Below are positions 43,321 to 55,568 of a DNA stretch of 64,000 nucleotides, one piece after another (the stretch's first letter is position 1; every line of letters starts with the position of its first letter). The translations under genes and the position numbers were made by a program. The notes beneath the pieces were generated by a model. That model did not search any database and was not told the DNA's origin. It was given only the letters and a program-made list of their open reading frames with translations. The stretch comes from Arachis hypogaea (lineage: Eukaryota > Streptophyta > Magnoliopsida > Fabales > Fabaceae): NCBI RefSeq assembly GCF_003086295.3, contig NC_092042.1, positions 37,495,419 to 37,559,418 on the forward strand, read 5' to 3'.

Positions 43321-46300
43321 ATGGATCTAAGTGGGATTGAACAGTCCAGAAGGACTCTGGGGTCTTATGCTAACCCCGTTACAGCTGCATATGGGAGTAG
43401 CATCTGTACACCTCCCATCAAAGCAAGCAGCTTTGAGCTAAATCCTCAACTCATTATCATAGTGCAGCAAAATTGTCAGTATTCCGGTCTTCCGCAGGAA
43501 GAGCCTACTGAGTTTCTGGCACAGTTCTTACAAATTGCTGACACAGTACATGATAAAGAGGTGGATCAGGATGTCTACAGACTATTACTATTTCCATTTG
43601 CTGTAAAAGATCAAGCTAAGAGATGGTTGAATAACCAACCTACAGCAAGCATAAAGACATGGAAACAGTTATCAGACAAATTCCTGAATCACTTTTACCC
43701 TCCAAAGAGGATGACGCAGCTAAGGCTGGACATCCAAGGCTTTAAACAAGAGGATAATGAATCCCTTTATAATGCCTAGGAGAGGTATAGAGGTATGCTA
43801 AGAAAATGCCCCTCCGAAATGTTTTCAGAGTGGGTACAGTTGGACATCTTCTACTATGGGCTTACAGAAAAAGCTCAGATGTCTTTAGACCACTCAACTG
43901 GTGGATCTATACACATGAGGAAGACAATTGAAGAGGCTCAAGAGCTTATAGACACTGTTGCTAGAAATCAATATTTGTACTCTAGCAATGAGTTCTCTCC
44001 AAAAGAGGAAGTCATGGCAGTAGCCACTAATCCTAATCCTCAAGAACAGATGATTGAGCTTAATCAACAATTGCTCCTGATGACAGAACAGTTAGCAGAA
44101 TTTAAAGAGATGCTCCATGAAACTAAAGTTGCTAACAAGAACATAGAACTGCAGTTGAATCAAGCAAAACAGCAGATATCTAAACAGATAACAGAAGAAT
44201 GTCAAGCAGTTCAACTAAGGAGTGGGAAGACATTGAACAACGCCACTCAAAAGAGCAAAAAGCCAAATAAGGAACAATTGACAAAGGAGAGCCAAACCAC
44301 TATCCAAAATCCCTCTGAGGATAGTAAGAGCCCAGAGAAGAATACTATTGGCGTTAAAACGCCAGAAAAGGAGGGAAAGCTGGCGTTAAACGCCCATTCC
44401 CTACCCAGTTCTGGCGTTCAAACGCCATAAAAGGGGGAAAAGTTGGCGTTAAACGCCCATTTTCCACCCAATCCTGGCGTTCAAACGCAAAAGGGGAACC
44501 AGACACCTGAGAGTGCTGACAGTAACCCCTCTAAAAAGGCTTCTTCAACCACTTCTGTAAGGAATAAGCCTGCAGCAACTAAGGTTGAAGAATATAAAGC
44601 CAAGATGCCTTATCCTCAGAAACTCCGCCAAGCGGAACAGGATAAGCAATTTGCCCGCTTTGCAGACTATCTAAGGACTCTTGAAATAAAGATTCCGTTT
44701 GCAGAGGCACTTGAGCAAATACCTTCTTATGCTATGTTCATGAAAGAGATCTTAAGTCATAAGAAGGATTGGAGAGAAACTGAAAAAATATTTCTCACTG
44801 AAGAATGCAGTGCAGTCATCTTGAAAAGCTTACCAGAAAAGCTTCAAGATCCAGGAAGCTTTATGATACCATGCACATTAGAAGGTGCTTGCACCAAGAC
44901 AGCTCTATGTGATCTTGGGGCAAGTATCAACCTAATACCTGCATCCACTATCAGAAAGCTTGGCTTGACTGAAGAAGTCAAACCAACCAGGATATGTCTC
45001 CAACTTGCTGATGGCTCCATTAAATACCCATCAGGCATAATTGAAGACATGATTGTCAAGGTTGGGCCATTTGCCTTTCCCACTGACTTTGTAGTGCTGG
45101 AAATGGAGGAGCACAAGAGTGCAACTCTCATTCTAGGAAGACCTTTCCTAGCAACTGGACGGACCCTCATTGACGTCCAAAAAGGGGAATTAACCCTGAG
45201 AGTCAATGAGGATGAGTTCAAGTTGAATGTTGTCAAAGCTATGCAGCATCCAGACACATCAAATGACTGCATGAGCACTGATATTATTGACTCTTTGGTG
45301 GAGGAGGTCAATATGACTGAAAGTTTTGAATCAGAGCTAGATGACATCTTTAAAGATGTTCAGCCTGATCTGGAGGAACTAAAGGAAATAAAAGAAATTC
45401 TGAAAATTCCTCAAGAAGAAGATAAACCTCCTAAACCAGAGCTCAAGCCACTACCACCATCCCTGAAATATACATTTCTGGGAGAAGGTGACACTTTTCC
45501 AGTGATCATAAGCTCTGCTTTAAATCCACAGGAAGAGGAAGCACTAATTCAAATGCTAAGGACACACAAGACAGCTCTTGGGTGGTCCATAAGTGATCTT
45601 AAGGGCATTAGCCCAGCAAGATGCATGCACAAGATCCTATTGGAGGATGATGCTAAGCCAGTGGTTCAACCACAAAGGCGGATAAATCCAGCCATGAGGG
45701 AGGTGGTGCAAAAAGAGGTCACTAAGTTACTAGAGGCTGGGATTATTTATCCTATTTCTGACAGCCCCTGGGTGAGCCCTGTCCATGTTGTCCCCAAGAA
45801 GGGAGGCATAACAGTGGTTCATAATGAAAAGAATGAACTGGTTCCTACAAGAACAGTTACAGGGTGGCGTATGTGTATTGACTACAGAAGGCTCAATACA
45901 GCCACCAGGAAGGATCATTTTCCTTTACCATTCATAGACCAGATGCTAGAGAGACTGGCAGGTCATGAATATTACTGCTTTTTGGATGGCTATTCAGGTT
46001 ACAACCAAATTGCAGTAGATCCTCAGGACCAAGAGAAAACAGCATTTACATGTCCTTCTGGAGTATTTGCCTACAGAAGGATGCCTTTTGGTCTGTGCAA
46101 TGCACCTGCAACCTTTCAGAGGTGCATGCTCTCTATCTTCTCAGATATGGTAGAGAAATTTCTGGAAGTCTTTATGGATGACTTTTCAGTATTTGGAGAC
46201 TCATTCAGCTCATGCCTTAAGCATCTAGCACTTGTTCTGAAAAGATGCCAAGAGACTAACCTGGTCTTAAACTGGGAAAAATGTCACTTTATGGTGACTG

Positions 46301-47277
46301 AAGGAATTGTCCTTGGGCACAAAATTTCAAGCAATGGAATAGAGGTGGATAAGGCAAAGGTAGAGGTAATTGAAAAATTACCACCACCTGCCAATGTTAA
46401 GGCAATCAGAAGCTTTCTGGGGCATGCAGGATTCTACAGAAGGTTTATAAGGGATTTTTCAAAAATTGCCAAACCTCTGAGTAATCTGCTAGCTGCTGAC
46501 ACTCCATTTATTTTTGATAATGAGTGTCTGCAGGCGTTTGAGACTTTGAGAGCTAAGCTGGTCAAAGCACCAGTCATCTCTGCACCAGACTGGACATTAC
46601 CATTTGAACTAATGTGTGATGCCAGTGACCATGCCATTGGTGCAGTATTGGGACAAAGGCATGGTAAGCTTCTGCACGTCATTTATTATGGCAGCCGTAT
46701 TCTAAATGATGCACAGAAGAACTACACAACCACAGAAAAGGAGTTACTTGCAGTGGTTTATGCCATTGACAAGTTCAGATCTTATTTAGTAGGATCAAAA
46801 GTGATTGTGTACACTGACCATGCTGCTCTTAAATATCTACTCACAAAGCAGGATTCAAAACCCAGGCTCATAAGATGGGTGTTGCTTCTGCAAGAGTTTG
46901 ATATAGAAATAAGAGACAGAAAAGGGACAGAGAATCAAGTAGCTGATCACCTGTCAAGGATAGAACCAGTAGCAGGAGCATCCCTCCTTCCTACTGAGAT
47001 CTCTGAAACCTTTCCGGATGAGCAATTGTTTGCTATTCAGGAAGCTCCGTGGCTTGCAGACAGTGCAAACTATAAGACTCAAGGTTCTCCTTCTGTAACC
47101 ATGGAGAGGAAGCATGAAGAGCTTCTCTCAAAACAGAGTCAAATAGAGCCCCCACAGTCAAACTCTAAGTTTGGTGTTGGGAGGCCACCACCAACTTCTA
47201 AGTTTGGTGTTGAACCCCCACATTCAAACTCTAAGTTTGGTGTTGGAAGGTTCCAACATTGCTCTGAACATCTGTGA
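43321..47277 (+). pseudogene. gag-pol: Element I gag-protease-RT-RNase H, integrase replaced
   Basis: One frame of 1319 codons from ATG 43321, broken by TAG at 43777-43779 (codon 153, a Trp position in element A) and TAA at 44428-44430 (codon 370). It is closely similar to element A. It has the gag core, palindrome-derived linker repeats (44349-44488), protease DLG and LILGRPFLATG, reverse transcriptase with FMDD (Asp codon 953 onward) and RNase H with its three acidic positions intact ([19 protein letters not shown]). After EAPWLADSANYK the frame switches, in register, to the NSKFGVG tail typical of element B, so the whole integrase is absent. Confidence 0.92.
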
Positions 47278-47854
47278 GGCTCCATGAGAGCCCACTGTCA
47301 AGCTACTGACATTAAAGAAGCGCTTGTTGGGAGGCAACCCAATGTTATATTTATTACTTTTCCTTTGTTATTTTATGTTTTCTGTAGGTTGATGATCAGG
47401 AGAAGTCACAAAATCAATTGAAAAAGCAAAAACAGAAAGAAAAAAAAAACAAAAAGAAAAAAGCACACCCTGGAGGAAGATCTTGCTGGCGTTTAAACGC
47501 CAGTAAGGCTAGCAGATGGGCGTTTAATGCCCAGTCTGGCACCATTCTGGGCGTTTAACGCCAGAAAGGGGCACCAGACTGGCGTTAAACGCCAGGAATG
47601 GGCACCAAGCTGGCGTTAAACGCCAGAAATGGGCACCAGCCCGGCGTTTAACGCCAGGATTGGTTGAAGGAGCATTTTTGCTCGCCACTTGGTGCAGGGA
47701 TGAATTATCCTTGACAACTCAGGATCTGTAGACCCCACAGGATCCCCACCTACCCCACCACTCTCTCTCTTCTTTCTTCTTTTGCTCGAGGACGAGCAAA
47801 CCTTCTAAGTTTGGTGTGGTAAAAGCGTTGCTTTTTGTTTCTCTATAATCATTT
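47278..47854 (+). repeat. Element I spacer with palindrome array
   Basis: B-type spacer: post-coding hairpin module at 47297-47350, palindrome array at 47486-47658, and the TTTGCTCGAGGACGAGCAAA hairpin plus AAGTTTGGTGTGG at 47781-47820. About 130 bp shorter than in B downstream of the array. Confidence 0.8.
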
Positions 47855-48182
47855 ATGGCACCTAAGGCTGGAAAAACCTCTAGAAAGAGAAAAAGGAAGG
47901 CAAAAGCTTCCACCTCCGAGCCATGGAAGATGGAGATATTCATCTCAAGGGATGCACTTTCCTCCACAAAACTATTGGGAGCAAATCAACACCTCCCTAG
48001 GAGAATTGAGTTCCAACATGGGACAACTAAGGGTGAAGCACCAACAACATTCCATCCTCTTCCATGAAATTAAAGAAGATCATAGAATCATGAGAGAGGA
48101 GCAACAAAGGCAAGGAAGAGACATTGAGGAGCTCAAGCACTCCATAAGATCTTCAAGAGGAAGAACAAGCCGCCATCACTAA
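47855..48182 (+). pseudogene. Element I ORF2 remnant
   Basis: Starts like B ORF2 (basic SRKRKRKAKAS) but at about 47949 jumps to the C-terminal coiled-coil region (GMHFPPQNYWEQ). The missing central part is roughly 750 bp. The two pieces are in different frames, so no normal ORF2 protein can be made. Confidence 0.85.
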
Positions 48183-49111
48183 GGTGGAACCGTTCTTTAA
48201 TCTCCTTGTTCTTTACTTTCTATTTTTCGAATTTTTATGCTTATGTTTATCTATGCTTGTGTCTTATTACATGATCATTAGTATTTTAATGTCTAAGCCT
48301 TAAAGCTATGAATGTCCTATGAATCCATCACCTCTCTTAAATGAAAAATGCTTTAATCACAAAAGAACAAGAAGTACAGGATTTCGAATTCATCTTTGAA
48401 ACTAGTTGAATTAGTTTGATGTGGTGACAATGCTTTTTTTTTTTCTGAATGAATGCTTGAACAGTGCATATGTATTTTGAATTTGTTGTTCTAAAAATGT
48501 TAAAATTGTTGGCTCTTGAAAGAATGAAAGAAAAGGAGAATTGTTATTGAGGATCTGAAAAATCATCAAATTGATTCTTGAAGCAAGAAAAAGCAGTGAA
48601 AAAAAAAGAGAACGAAAAGAAAAAAAGAGAAAGAAAAGAAAGAGAAAAAGAAAAAGAAAGAAATAAAGTTGTGATCCAAGGCAAAAAGAGTGCGCTTAAG
48701 AACCCTGTACACCTCTAATTGGGGACTCTAGCAAAGCTAGGTCACAATCTAAAAAGGTTCACCCAATTATGTGTCTGTGGCATGTATGTATCCGGTGGTA
48801 ATACTGGAGGATAGAGTGCTTTGGGCCACAGCCAAGACTCATACAATAGCTATGTTCAAGAATCATCATACTTAACTAGGAGAATCAATAACACTATCTG
48901 AGTTCTGAGTTCCTATAGATGCCAATCATTCTGAACTTCAAAGGATAAAGTGAGATGCCAAAACTGTTCAGAAGCAAAAAGCTACTAGTCCCGCTCATCT
49001 AATTAGAGCTTAGTTTCTTTGATATTTTGGAGTCTATAGTATATTCTCTTCTTTTTATCTTATTTGATTTTCAGTTGCTTGAGGACAAGCAACAATTTAA
49101 GTTTGGTGTTG
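48183..49111 (+). other. Element I 3' untranslated region
   Basis: Non-coding and conserved with A, B and G. An A/G-rich low-complexity tract lies at 48595-48665. The hairpin TTGCTTGAGGACAAGCAA and AAGTTTGGTGTTG (49074-49111) precede the LTR. Confidence 0.8.
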
Positions 49112-50633
49112 TGATGAGCAGATAATTTGTACGCTTTTTGGCATTGTTTTTAGTATGTTTTTAGTATGATCTAGTTAGTTTTTAGTATATTTTTATTAGT
49201 TTTTAGTTAAAATTAACTTTTCTGGACTTTACTATGAGTTTGTGTGTTTTTCTGTGATTTCAGGTATTTTCTGGCTGAAATTGAGGGACCTGAGCAAAAA
49301 TCTGATTCAGAGACTAAAAAGGACTGCAGATGCTGTTGGATTCTGACCTCCCTGCACTCGAAGTGGATTTTCTGGAGCTACAGAAGCCCAATTGGCGCGC
49401 TCTCAATGGCGTTGGAAAGTAGACATCCTGGGCTTTCCATCAATGTATAATAGTCCATACTTTGCTCGAGATTCGATGGCCCAAACCGGCGTTTCAAATC
49501 AGCCTCAGAATTCCCAGCGTTTAACGCCGGAACTGGCATAAAAATTGGAGTTAAACGCCCAAACTGGCATGAAAGCTGGCGTTTAACTCCAGAAAAAGTT
49601 TCTACACATGAAGGCTTCAATGCTCAGCCCAAGCACACACTAAGTGGACCCAGAAGTGGATTTTTACGTCATTTACTCATTTCTGTATACCCTAGGTTAC
49701 TAGCTTACTATTAATAGGATCTTTTGACATTGTATCTAGACCTCATGACACTTTACACGTTTCTTTGTGTACCTTCCACGGCATGAGTCTCTAAACCCCA
49801 TGGTTGGGGGTGAGGAGCTCTGCTGTGTCTTGATGGATTAACGCAATTACTACTGTTTTTCATTCAATCATGCTTGCTTCCATTCTAAGATATTACTTGT
49901 TCTTAAACCGGATGAATGTGATGATCCGTGACACTCATCATCATTCTCAACTATGAACGTGTGCCTGACAACCACCTCCGTTCTACCTTAGATTAAGTAG
50001 ATATCTCTTGGATTCTTTAATCAGAAACTTCGTGGTATAAGCTAGAACTGATGGCGGCATTCAAGAGAATCCGGAAGGTCTAAACCTTGTCTGTGGTATT
50101 CTGAGTAGGATTCAATGATTGAATGACTGTGACGAGCTTCAAACTCCTGAAGGCGGGGCGTTAGTGACAGACGCAAAAGAATCACTGGATTCTATTCCGG
50201 CCTGATTGAGAACCGACAGATGGATAGCCGTGCCGTGACAGGGTGCGTTGAACATTTCCACTGAGAGGATGGGAGGTAGCCACTGACAACGGTGAAACCC
50301 TTGCATACAGCTTGCCATGGAAGGAGCCTTGCGTGCTAGAAGAAGAAGACAGTAGGAAAGCAGAGATTCAGAAGATGGAGCATCTCCAAAACCTCAACCT
50401 ATTCTCTATCACTGCAAAACAAGTACTTATTTCATGTTCTTTTACTTTTCACAATCAATCCTGATAATTTCTGAAATCCTGACTAAGAGTTACAAGATAA
50501 CCATAGCTTGCTTCAAGCCGACAATCTCCGTGGGATCGACCCTTACTCACGTAAGGTATTACTTGGACGACCCAGTGCACTTGCTGGTTAGTTGTGCGGG
50601 ATTGCAAAAGTGTGATTGCAATTTCGTGCACCA
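49112..50633 (+). repeat. Element I 3' LTR
   Basis: 1522 bp, TGATGAGCAG to TTTCGTGCACCA, partner of 40850-42371. Followed by the atccc duplication and the rest of B ORF2. Confidence 0.93.
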
Positions 50634-50638
50634 ATCCC

Positions 50639-51617
50639 CGAGGTTCCTTTCAAGCTCAAAAAGGGTGAATATCCGGAGATCCGATATGAGATCCGAAGAA
50701 GAGGTTGGGAAGTTCTTACCAACCCCATTCAACAAGTCGGAATCTTAATGGTTCAAGAGTTCTATGCCAATGCATGGATCACCAAGAACCATGATCAAAG
50801 TGTGAACCCGGATCCAAAAAATTGGCTTACTATGGTTCGGGGGAAATACTTGGATTTTAGTCCGGAAAATGTAAGGTTGGCATTCAACTTGCCTATGATG
50901 CAAGGAGATGAACATCCTTACACTAGAAGGGTCAACTTTGATCAAAAGTTGGACCAAGTCCTCACAGTTATTTGTGAAGAGGGCGCCCAATGGAAGAGAG
51001 ATTCAAGAGGAAAGTCGGTTCAATTGAGAAGGCATGACCTCAAACCCGTGGCTAGAGGATGGTTGGAGTTTATCCAACGCTCAATCATTCCCACTAGCAA
51101 CCGGTCCGAAGTTACCATAGACCGGGCTATCATGATTCATAGCATCATGATTGGAGAAGAAATAGAAGTTCATGAGGTTATATCCCAAGAACTTTATAAG
51201 GTGGCAGACAAGTCCTCTACCTTGGCAAGGTTAGCCTTTCCTCATCTCATTTGTCACCTCTGTTATTCAGTTGGAGTTGACATAGAGGGAGACATCCCCA
51301 TTGATGAGGACAAGCCCATTACTAAGAAGAGGATGGAGCAAACAAGAGACCCCTCTCATCATCAAATCCCTGAGATGCTTCAAGGGATGCACTTTCCTCC
51401 ACAAAACTATTTGGAGCAACTAAACACCTCCCTAGGAGAATTGAGTTCCAACATGGGACAACTAAGGGTGGAGCACCAAGAACATTCCATTCTCCTCCAT
51501 GAAATTAGAGAAGATCAAAGAATCATGAGAGAGGAGCAACAAAGACAAGGAAGAGACATTGAGGAGCTCAAGCACTCCATAGGATCTTCAAGACGAAGAA
51601 CAAGCCGCCATCACTAA
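50639..51617 (+). pseudogene. Element B ORF2, 3' part
   Basis: Continues the frame broken at 40849. It contains RGWEVLTNP, QEFYANAW, MVRGKYLDFSPENVRLAF, LRRHDLKPVARGWLEFIQRSI, SNRSEVTI and HEVISQELYKVADKS. It ends in a Gln/Glu/Arg-rich coiled-coil-like tail (HEIREDQRIMREEQQRQG) and RTSRHH. About 325 residues are left here of a 374-residue protein. It is the best-preserved copy of this ORF in the window. Strong similarity to ORF2 of A suggests a conserved role, not established here. 50634-50638 is the duplicated target site, not original coding sequence. Confidence 0.88.
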
Positions 51618-52529
51618 GGTGGACCCATTCTTTGATTTCCTTGTTCTTTAATTTTCTGTTTTTTTCGAAAAATATGCTTATGTTTATCTATGTTTGTGTC
51701 TTGTGATCATTAGTGTCTTAGTGTCTATGCCTTAAAGTTATGAATGTTCTATGAATCCATCACCTTTCTTGAATGAAAAATGTTCTTAATTGAAAAAGAA
51801 AAGAATTGCATGAATTTTGAATTTTATAACAGTTTAATTATTTTGATGTGGTGGCAATACTTTTGTTTTCTGAATGTATGCTTAAATAGTGCATATGTCT
51901 TTTGAATTTGTGGTTCATGAATGTTGGCTCTTGAAAGAATGATGAAAAAGGAGACATGTTACTGAGGATCTAAAAAATCATAAAAATGATTCTTGAAGCA
52001 AGAAAAAGTAGTGATTCAAAAAAAAAAAAGAAACGAAAAAAAAGAGAGAAAACGAAAAAAAAAGAGAGAAAAGAAAGAAATAAAGTTGTGATCCAAGGCA
52101 AAAAGAGTGTGCTTAAGAACCCTGTACACCTCTAATTGGGGACTTTAGCAAAGCTGAGTCACAATCTGAAAAGGTTCACCCAATTATGTGTCTGTGGCAT
52201 GTATGTATCCAGTGGTAATACTGGAAGACAAAGTGCTTTGGGTCACAGCCAAGACTCAATAAGTAGCTGTGTTCAAGAATCATCATACTTAACTAAGAGA
52301 ATCAATAACACTATCTGGATTCTGAGTTCCTAAAGAAGCCAATCATTCTGAATTTCAAAGGATAGAGTGAGATGCCAAAACTATTCAGAGGCAAAAAGCT
52401 AAAAGCCCCGCTCATCTAATTAATACTGATCTTCATAGATGTTTTTGGAATTCATTGCATATTCTCTTCTTTTTATCTTATTTGATTTTCAGTTGCTTGA
52501 GGACAAGCAACAATTTAAGTTTGGTGTTG
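51618..52529 (+). other. Element B 3' untranslated region
   Basis: Non-coding; an A/G-rich low-complexity tract at 52015-52080; conserved block to about 52440; hairpin TTGCTTGAGGACAAGCAA with AAGTTTGGTGTTG at 52492-52529 directly before the LTR. Confidence 0.8.
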
Positions 52530-54205
52530 TGATGAGCGGATAATTTGTACGCTTTTTGGCATTGTTTTTAGTATGCTTTTAGTATGATCTAGTTAGTTTT
52601 TAGTATATTTTTATTAGTTTTTAGTTAAAATTCACTTTTCTGGACTTTACTATGAGTTTGTGTGTTTTTCTGTGATTTCAGGTATTTTCTGGCTGAAATT
52701 GAGGGACCTGAGCAAAAATCTGATTCAGAGACTAAAAAGGACTGCAGATGCTGTTGGATTCTGACCTCCCTGCACTCGAAGTGGATTTTCTGGAGCTACA
52801 GAAGTCCAATTGGCGCGCTCTCAATGGCGTTGGAAAGTAGACATCCTGGGCCTTTCAGCAATATATGATAGTCCATACTTTGCCCAATATTTGATGGCCC
52901 AAACCGGCGTTAAAAGTCACCCTCAGAATTCCCAGCGTTAAACGCCGGAACTGGCACAAGAATGGGAGTTAAACGCCCAAACTGGCACCAAAGCTGGCGT
53001 TTAACTCCAAGAGAAGTCTCTACACGAAAATGCTTCAATGCTCAGCCCAAGCACACACCAAGTGGGCCCGGAAGTGGATTTTTATGTCATTTACTCATCT
53101 CTGTAAACCCTAGGCTACTAGTTTTCTATAAGTAGGACCTTTTATGATTGAACTCTCCTTGGGAGGCTGGCCATTCGGCCATGCCTAGACCTTGTTCTTA
53201 TGTATTTTCAACGGTGGAGTTTCTACACACCATAGTTTAAGGTGTGGAGCTCTGCTGTACCTCAAATATTAATGCAATTACTATTGTTCTTCTATTCAAT
53301 TCCGCTTGTTCTTGTTCTAAGATATCACTTGTTCTTCAACTTGATGAATGTGATGATCCGTGACACTCATCATCATTCTCACCTATGAACGTGTGACTGA
53401 CAACCACCTCCGTTCTACCTTAGATTTGGTGAATATCTCTTGGATTCCTGATACACGATGCATGGTTGATCGCCTGACAAACGAGCGCTTGCCTGGCAAC
53501 CGAGCCATCCATTCCGTGAGATCAGAGTCTTCGTGGTATAGGCTAGAACTGATGGCGGCATTCAAGAGAATCCGGAAGGTCTAACCTTGTCTGTGGTATT
53601 CTGAGTAGGATTCAATGATTGAATGACTGTGACGTGCTTCAAACTCCTGAGGGCGGGGCGTTAGTGACAGATGCAAAAGAATCACTGGATTCTATTCCGG
53701 CCTGATTGAGAACCGACAGATGGATAGCCGTGCCGTGACAGGGTGCGTTGAACATTTCCACTGAGAGGATGGGAGGTAGCCACTGACAACGGTGAAACCC
53801 TTGCATAAGCTTGTCATGGAAAGGAGTAAGAAGGATTGGATGAAGACAGTAGGAAAGCAGAGAGACGGAAGGGACACAGCATCTTCATGCGCTTATCTGA
53901 AATCCCCACCAATGAATTGCATAAGTATCTCTATCTTTATCTTTATGTTTTATTCGTATATCACCTATATCCATTTGAGTTTGCCTGACTAAGATTTACA
54001 AGGTGACCATAGCTTGCTTCATACCAACAATCTCTGTGGGATCGACCCTTACTCGCGTAAGGTTTATTACTTGGACGACCCAGTACACTTGCTGGTTAGT
54101 TGTGCGAAGTTGTGTTTATGCCATGGTATTGAACACCAAGTTTTTGGGTTCATTACCGGGGATTATTTGAGTTGTGAAAAGTATTGATCACAATTTCGCG
54201 CACCA
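52530..54205 (+). repeat. Element B 3' LTR
   Basis: 1676 bp, TGATGAGCGG to CGCGCACCA. It contains the internal CACCAAGTTTTTGGG...CCGGGGATT sequence at 54133-54165, which resembles a primer-binding site. The target-site duplication gatat follows. Confidence 0.93.
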
Positions 54206-55568
54206 GATATCAATAATTATCAAGTTTGATTGTGAAAAGTAAAGAACATGAAATAAGTACTTATTTTGCAGTAATGGAGAATAGGTTGAGGTTTTGGAGA
54301 TGCTCTATCTTCTGAATCTCTGCTTTCCTACTGTCTTCTTTTTTAAGCACGCTAGGCTCCTTCCATGGCAAGCTGTATGTAGGGTTTCACCGTTGTCAAT
54401 GGCTACCTCCCATCCTCTCAGTGAAAATGTTCAACGCACCCTGTCACGGCACGGCTATCCAGCTGTCAGTTCTCGATCATGTCGGAATAGAATCCAGTGA
54501 TTCTTTTGCGTCTGTCACTAACGCCCCACAATCGCGAGTTTGAAGCTCGTCACAGTCATTCAATCATTGAATCCTACTCAGAATACCACAGACAAGGTTT
54601 AGACCTTCCGGATTCTCTTGAATGCCGCCATCAATTCTAGCTTATACCACGAAGATTCTGATTAAGGAATCCAAGAGATATCTACTCAATCTAAGGTAGA
54701 ACGGAGGTGGTTGTCAGGCACGCGTTCATAGTTGAGAATATAATGAGTATCACGGATCATCACATTCATCCGGGTTAAGAACAAGTGATATCTTAGAACA
54801 GAAGCAAGCATGATTGAATAAGAAGCAGTAGTAATTGCATTAATCCATCAAGACACAGCAGAGCTCCTCACCCCCAACCATGGGGTTTAGAGACTCATGT
54901 CGTAGGAAGTACACAAAGAACGTGTAAAGTGTCATGAGATACAGATACAATGTCAAAAGATCCTATTAATAGTAAGCTAGTAACCTAGGGTATACAGAAA
55001 TGAGTAAATGACGTAAAAATCCACTTCTGGGTCCACTTAGTGTGTGCTTGGGCTGAGCATTGAAGCCTTCATGTGTAGAGACTTTTTCTGGAGTTAAACG
55101 CCAGCTTTCATGCCAGTTTGGGCGTTTAACTCCAATTTTTATGCCAGTTCCGGCGTTAAACGCTGGGAATTCTGAGGCTAATTTGCAACGCCGGTTTGGG
55201 CCATCAAATCTCGGGCAAAGTATGGACTATTATACATTGCTGGAAAGCCCAGGATGTCTACTTTCCAACGCCGTTAAGAGCGCGCCAATTGGGCTTCTGT
55301 AGCTTCAGAAAATCCACTTCGAGTTCAGGGAGGTCAGAATCCAACAGCATCTGCAGTCCTTTTTAGTCTCTGAATCAGATTTTTGCTCAGGTCCCTCAAT
55401 TTTAGCCAGAAAATACCTGAAATCACAGAAAAACACACAAACTCATAGTAAAGTCCAGAAAAGTGAATTTTAACTAAAAACTAATAAAAATATACTAAAA
55501 ACTAACTAGATCATACTAAAAATATACTAAAAACAATGCCAAAAAGCGTACAAATTATCCGCTCATCA
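54206..55568 (-). repeat. Element A 5' LTR, outer part
   Basis: Resumes at gatat exactly where 34059 stops and matches 24123-25484. Palindromes at 55085-55175. It ends CCGCTCATCA followed by the gtcac duplication. Confidence 0.93.

Larger units (their letters stand above)
40850..50633 (+). mobile_element. Element I: chimeric L3 retrotransposon inside ORF2 of element B
   Basis: Plus strand, target-site duplication atccc (40845-40849 and 50634-50638), LTRs of identical length (1522 bp). Behind the 5' LTR, where a primer-binding site should be, lies a 432-bp copy of the sequence that flanks the 3' LTR. An A-type leader and gag-to-RNase H frame follow, then a B-type tail, spacer, broken ORF2 and 3' untranslated region. 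Integrase is missing. I counted about two dozen substitutions between its LTRs by eye, similar in proportion to those in the 432-bp copy. Confidence 0.9.
34060..54205 (+). mobile_element. Element B: L3 retrotransposon lacking RT and integrase, itself interrupted
   Basis: Plus strand, target-site duplication gatat (34055-34059 and 54206-54210). Excluding the nested element I (40850-50633), it is about 10.4 kb: 5' LTR 34060-35786, repeated primer-binding sites, a 1.6-kb leader, gag plus protease (37526-39865), spacer, ORF2 (40704-40849 joined to 50639-51617), 3' untranslated region and 3' LTR 52530-54205. Reverse transcriptase, RNase H and integrase are absent, so it depended on a helper. Its insertion in the opposite orientation splits the promoter-bearing LTR of element A. 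Confidence 0.93.
23967..55568 (-). mobile_element. Element A: full-length L3 Gypsy retrotransposon, interrupted in its 5' LTR
   Basis: A minus-strand element with target-site duplication gtcac (23962-23966 and 55569-55573). Without the nested element B (34060-54205) it is about 11.5 kb. In its own direction the order is: 5' LTR (54206-55568 plus 33899-34059), primer-binding site, leader, gag-pol (33347-28377), spacer with palindromes, ORF2 (27536-26424), 3' untranslated region and 3' LTR (23967-25484). It is the only element here with all pol domains, but several inactivating changes make it dead today. Confidence 0.93.
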
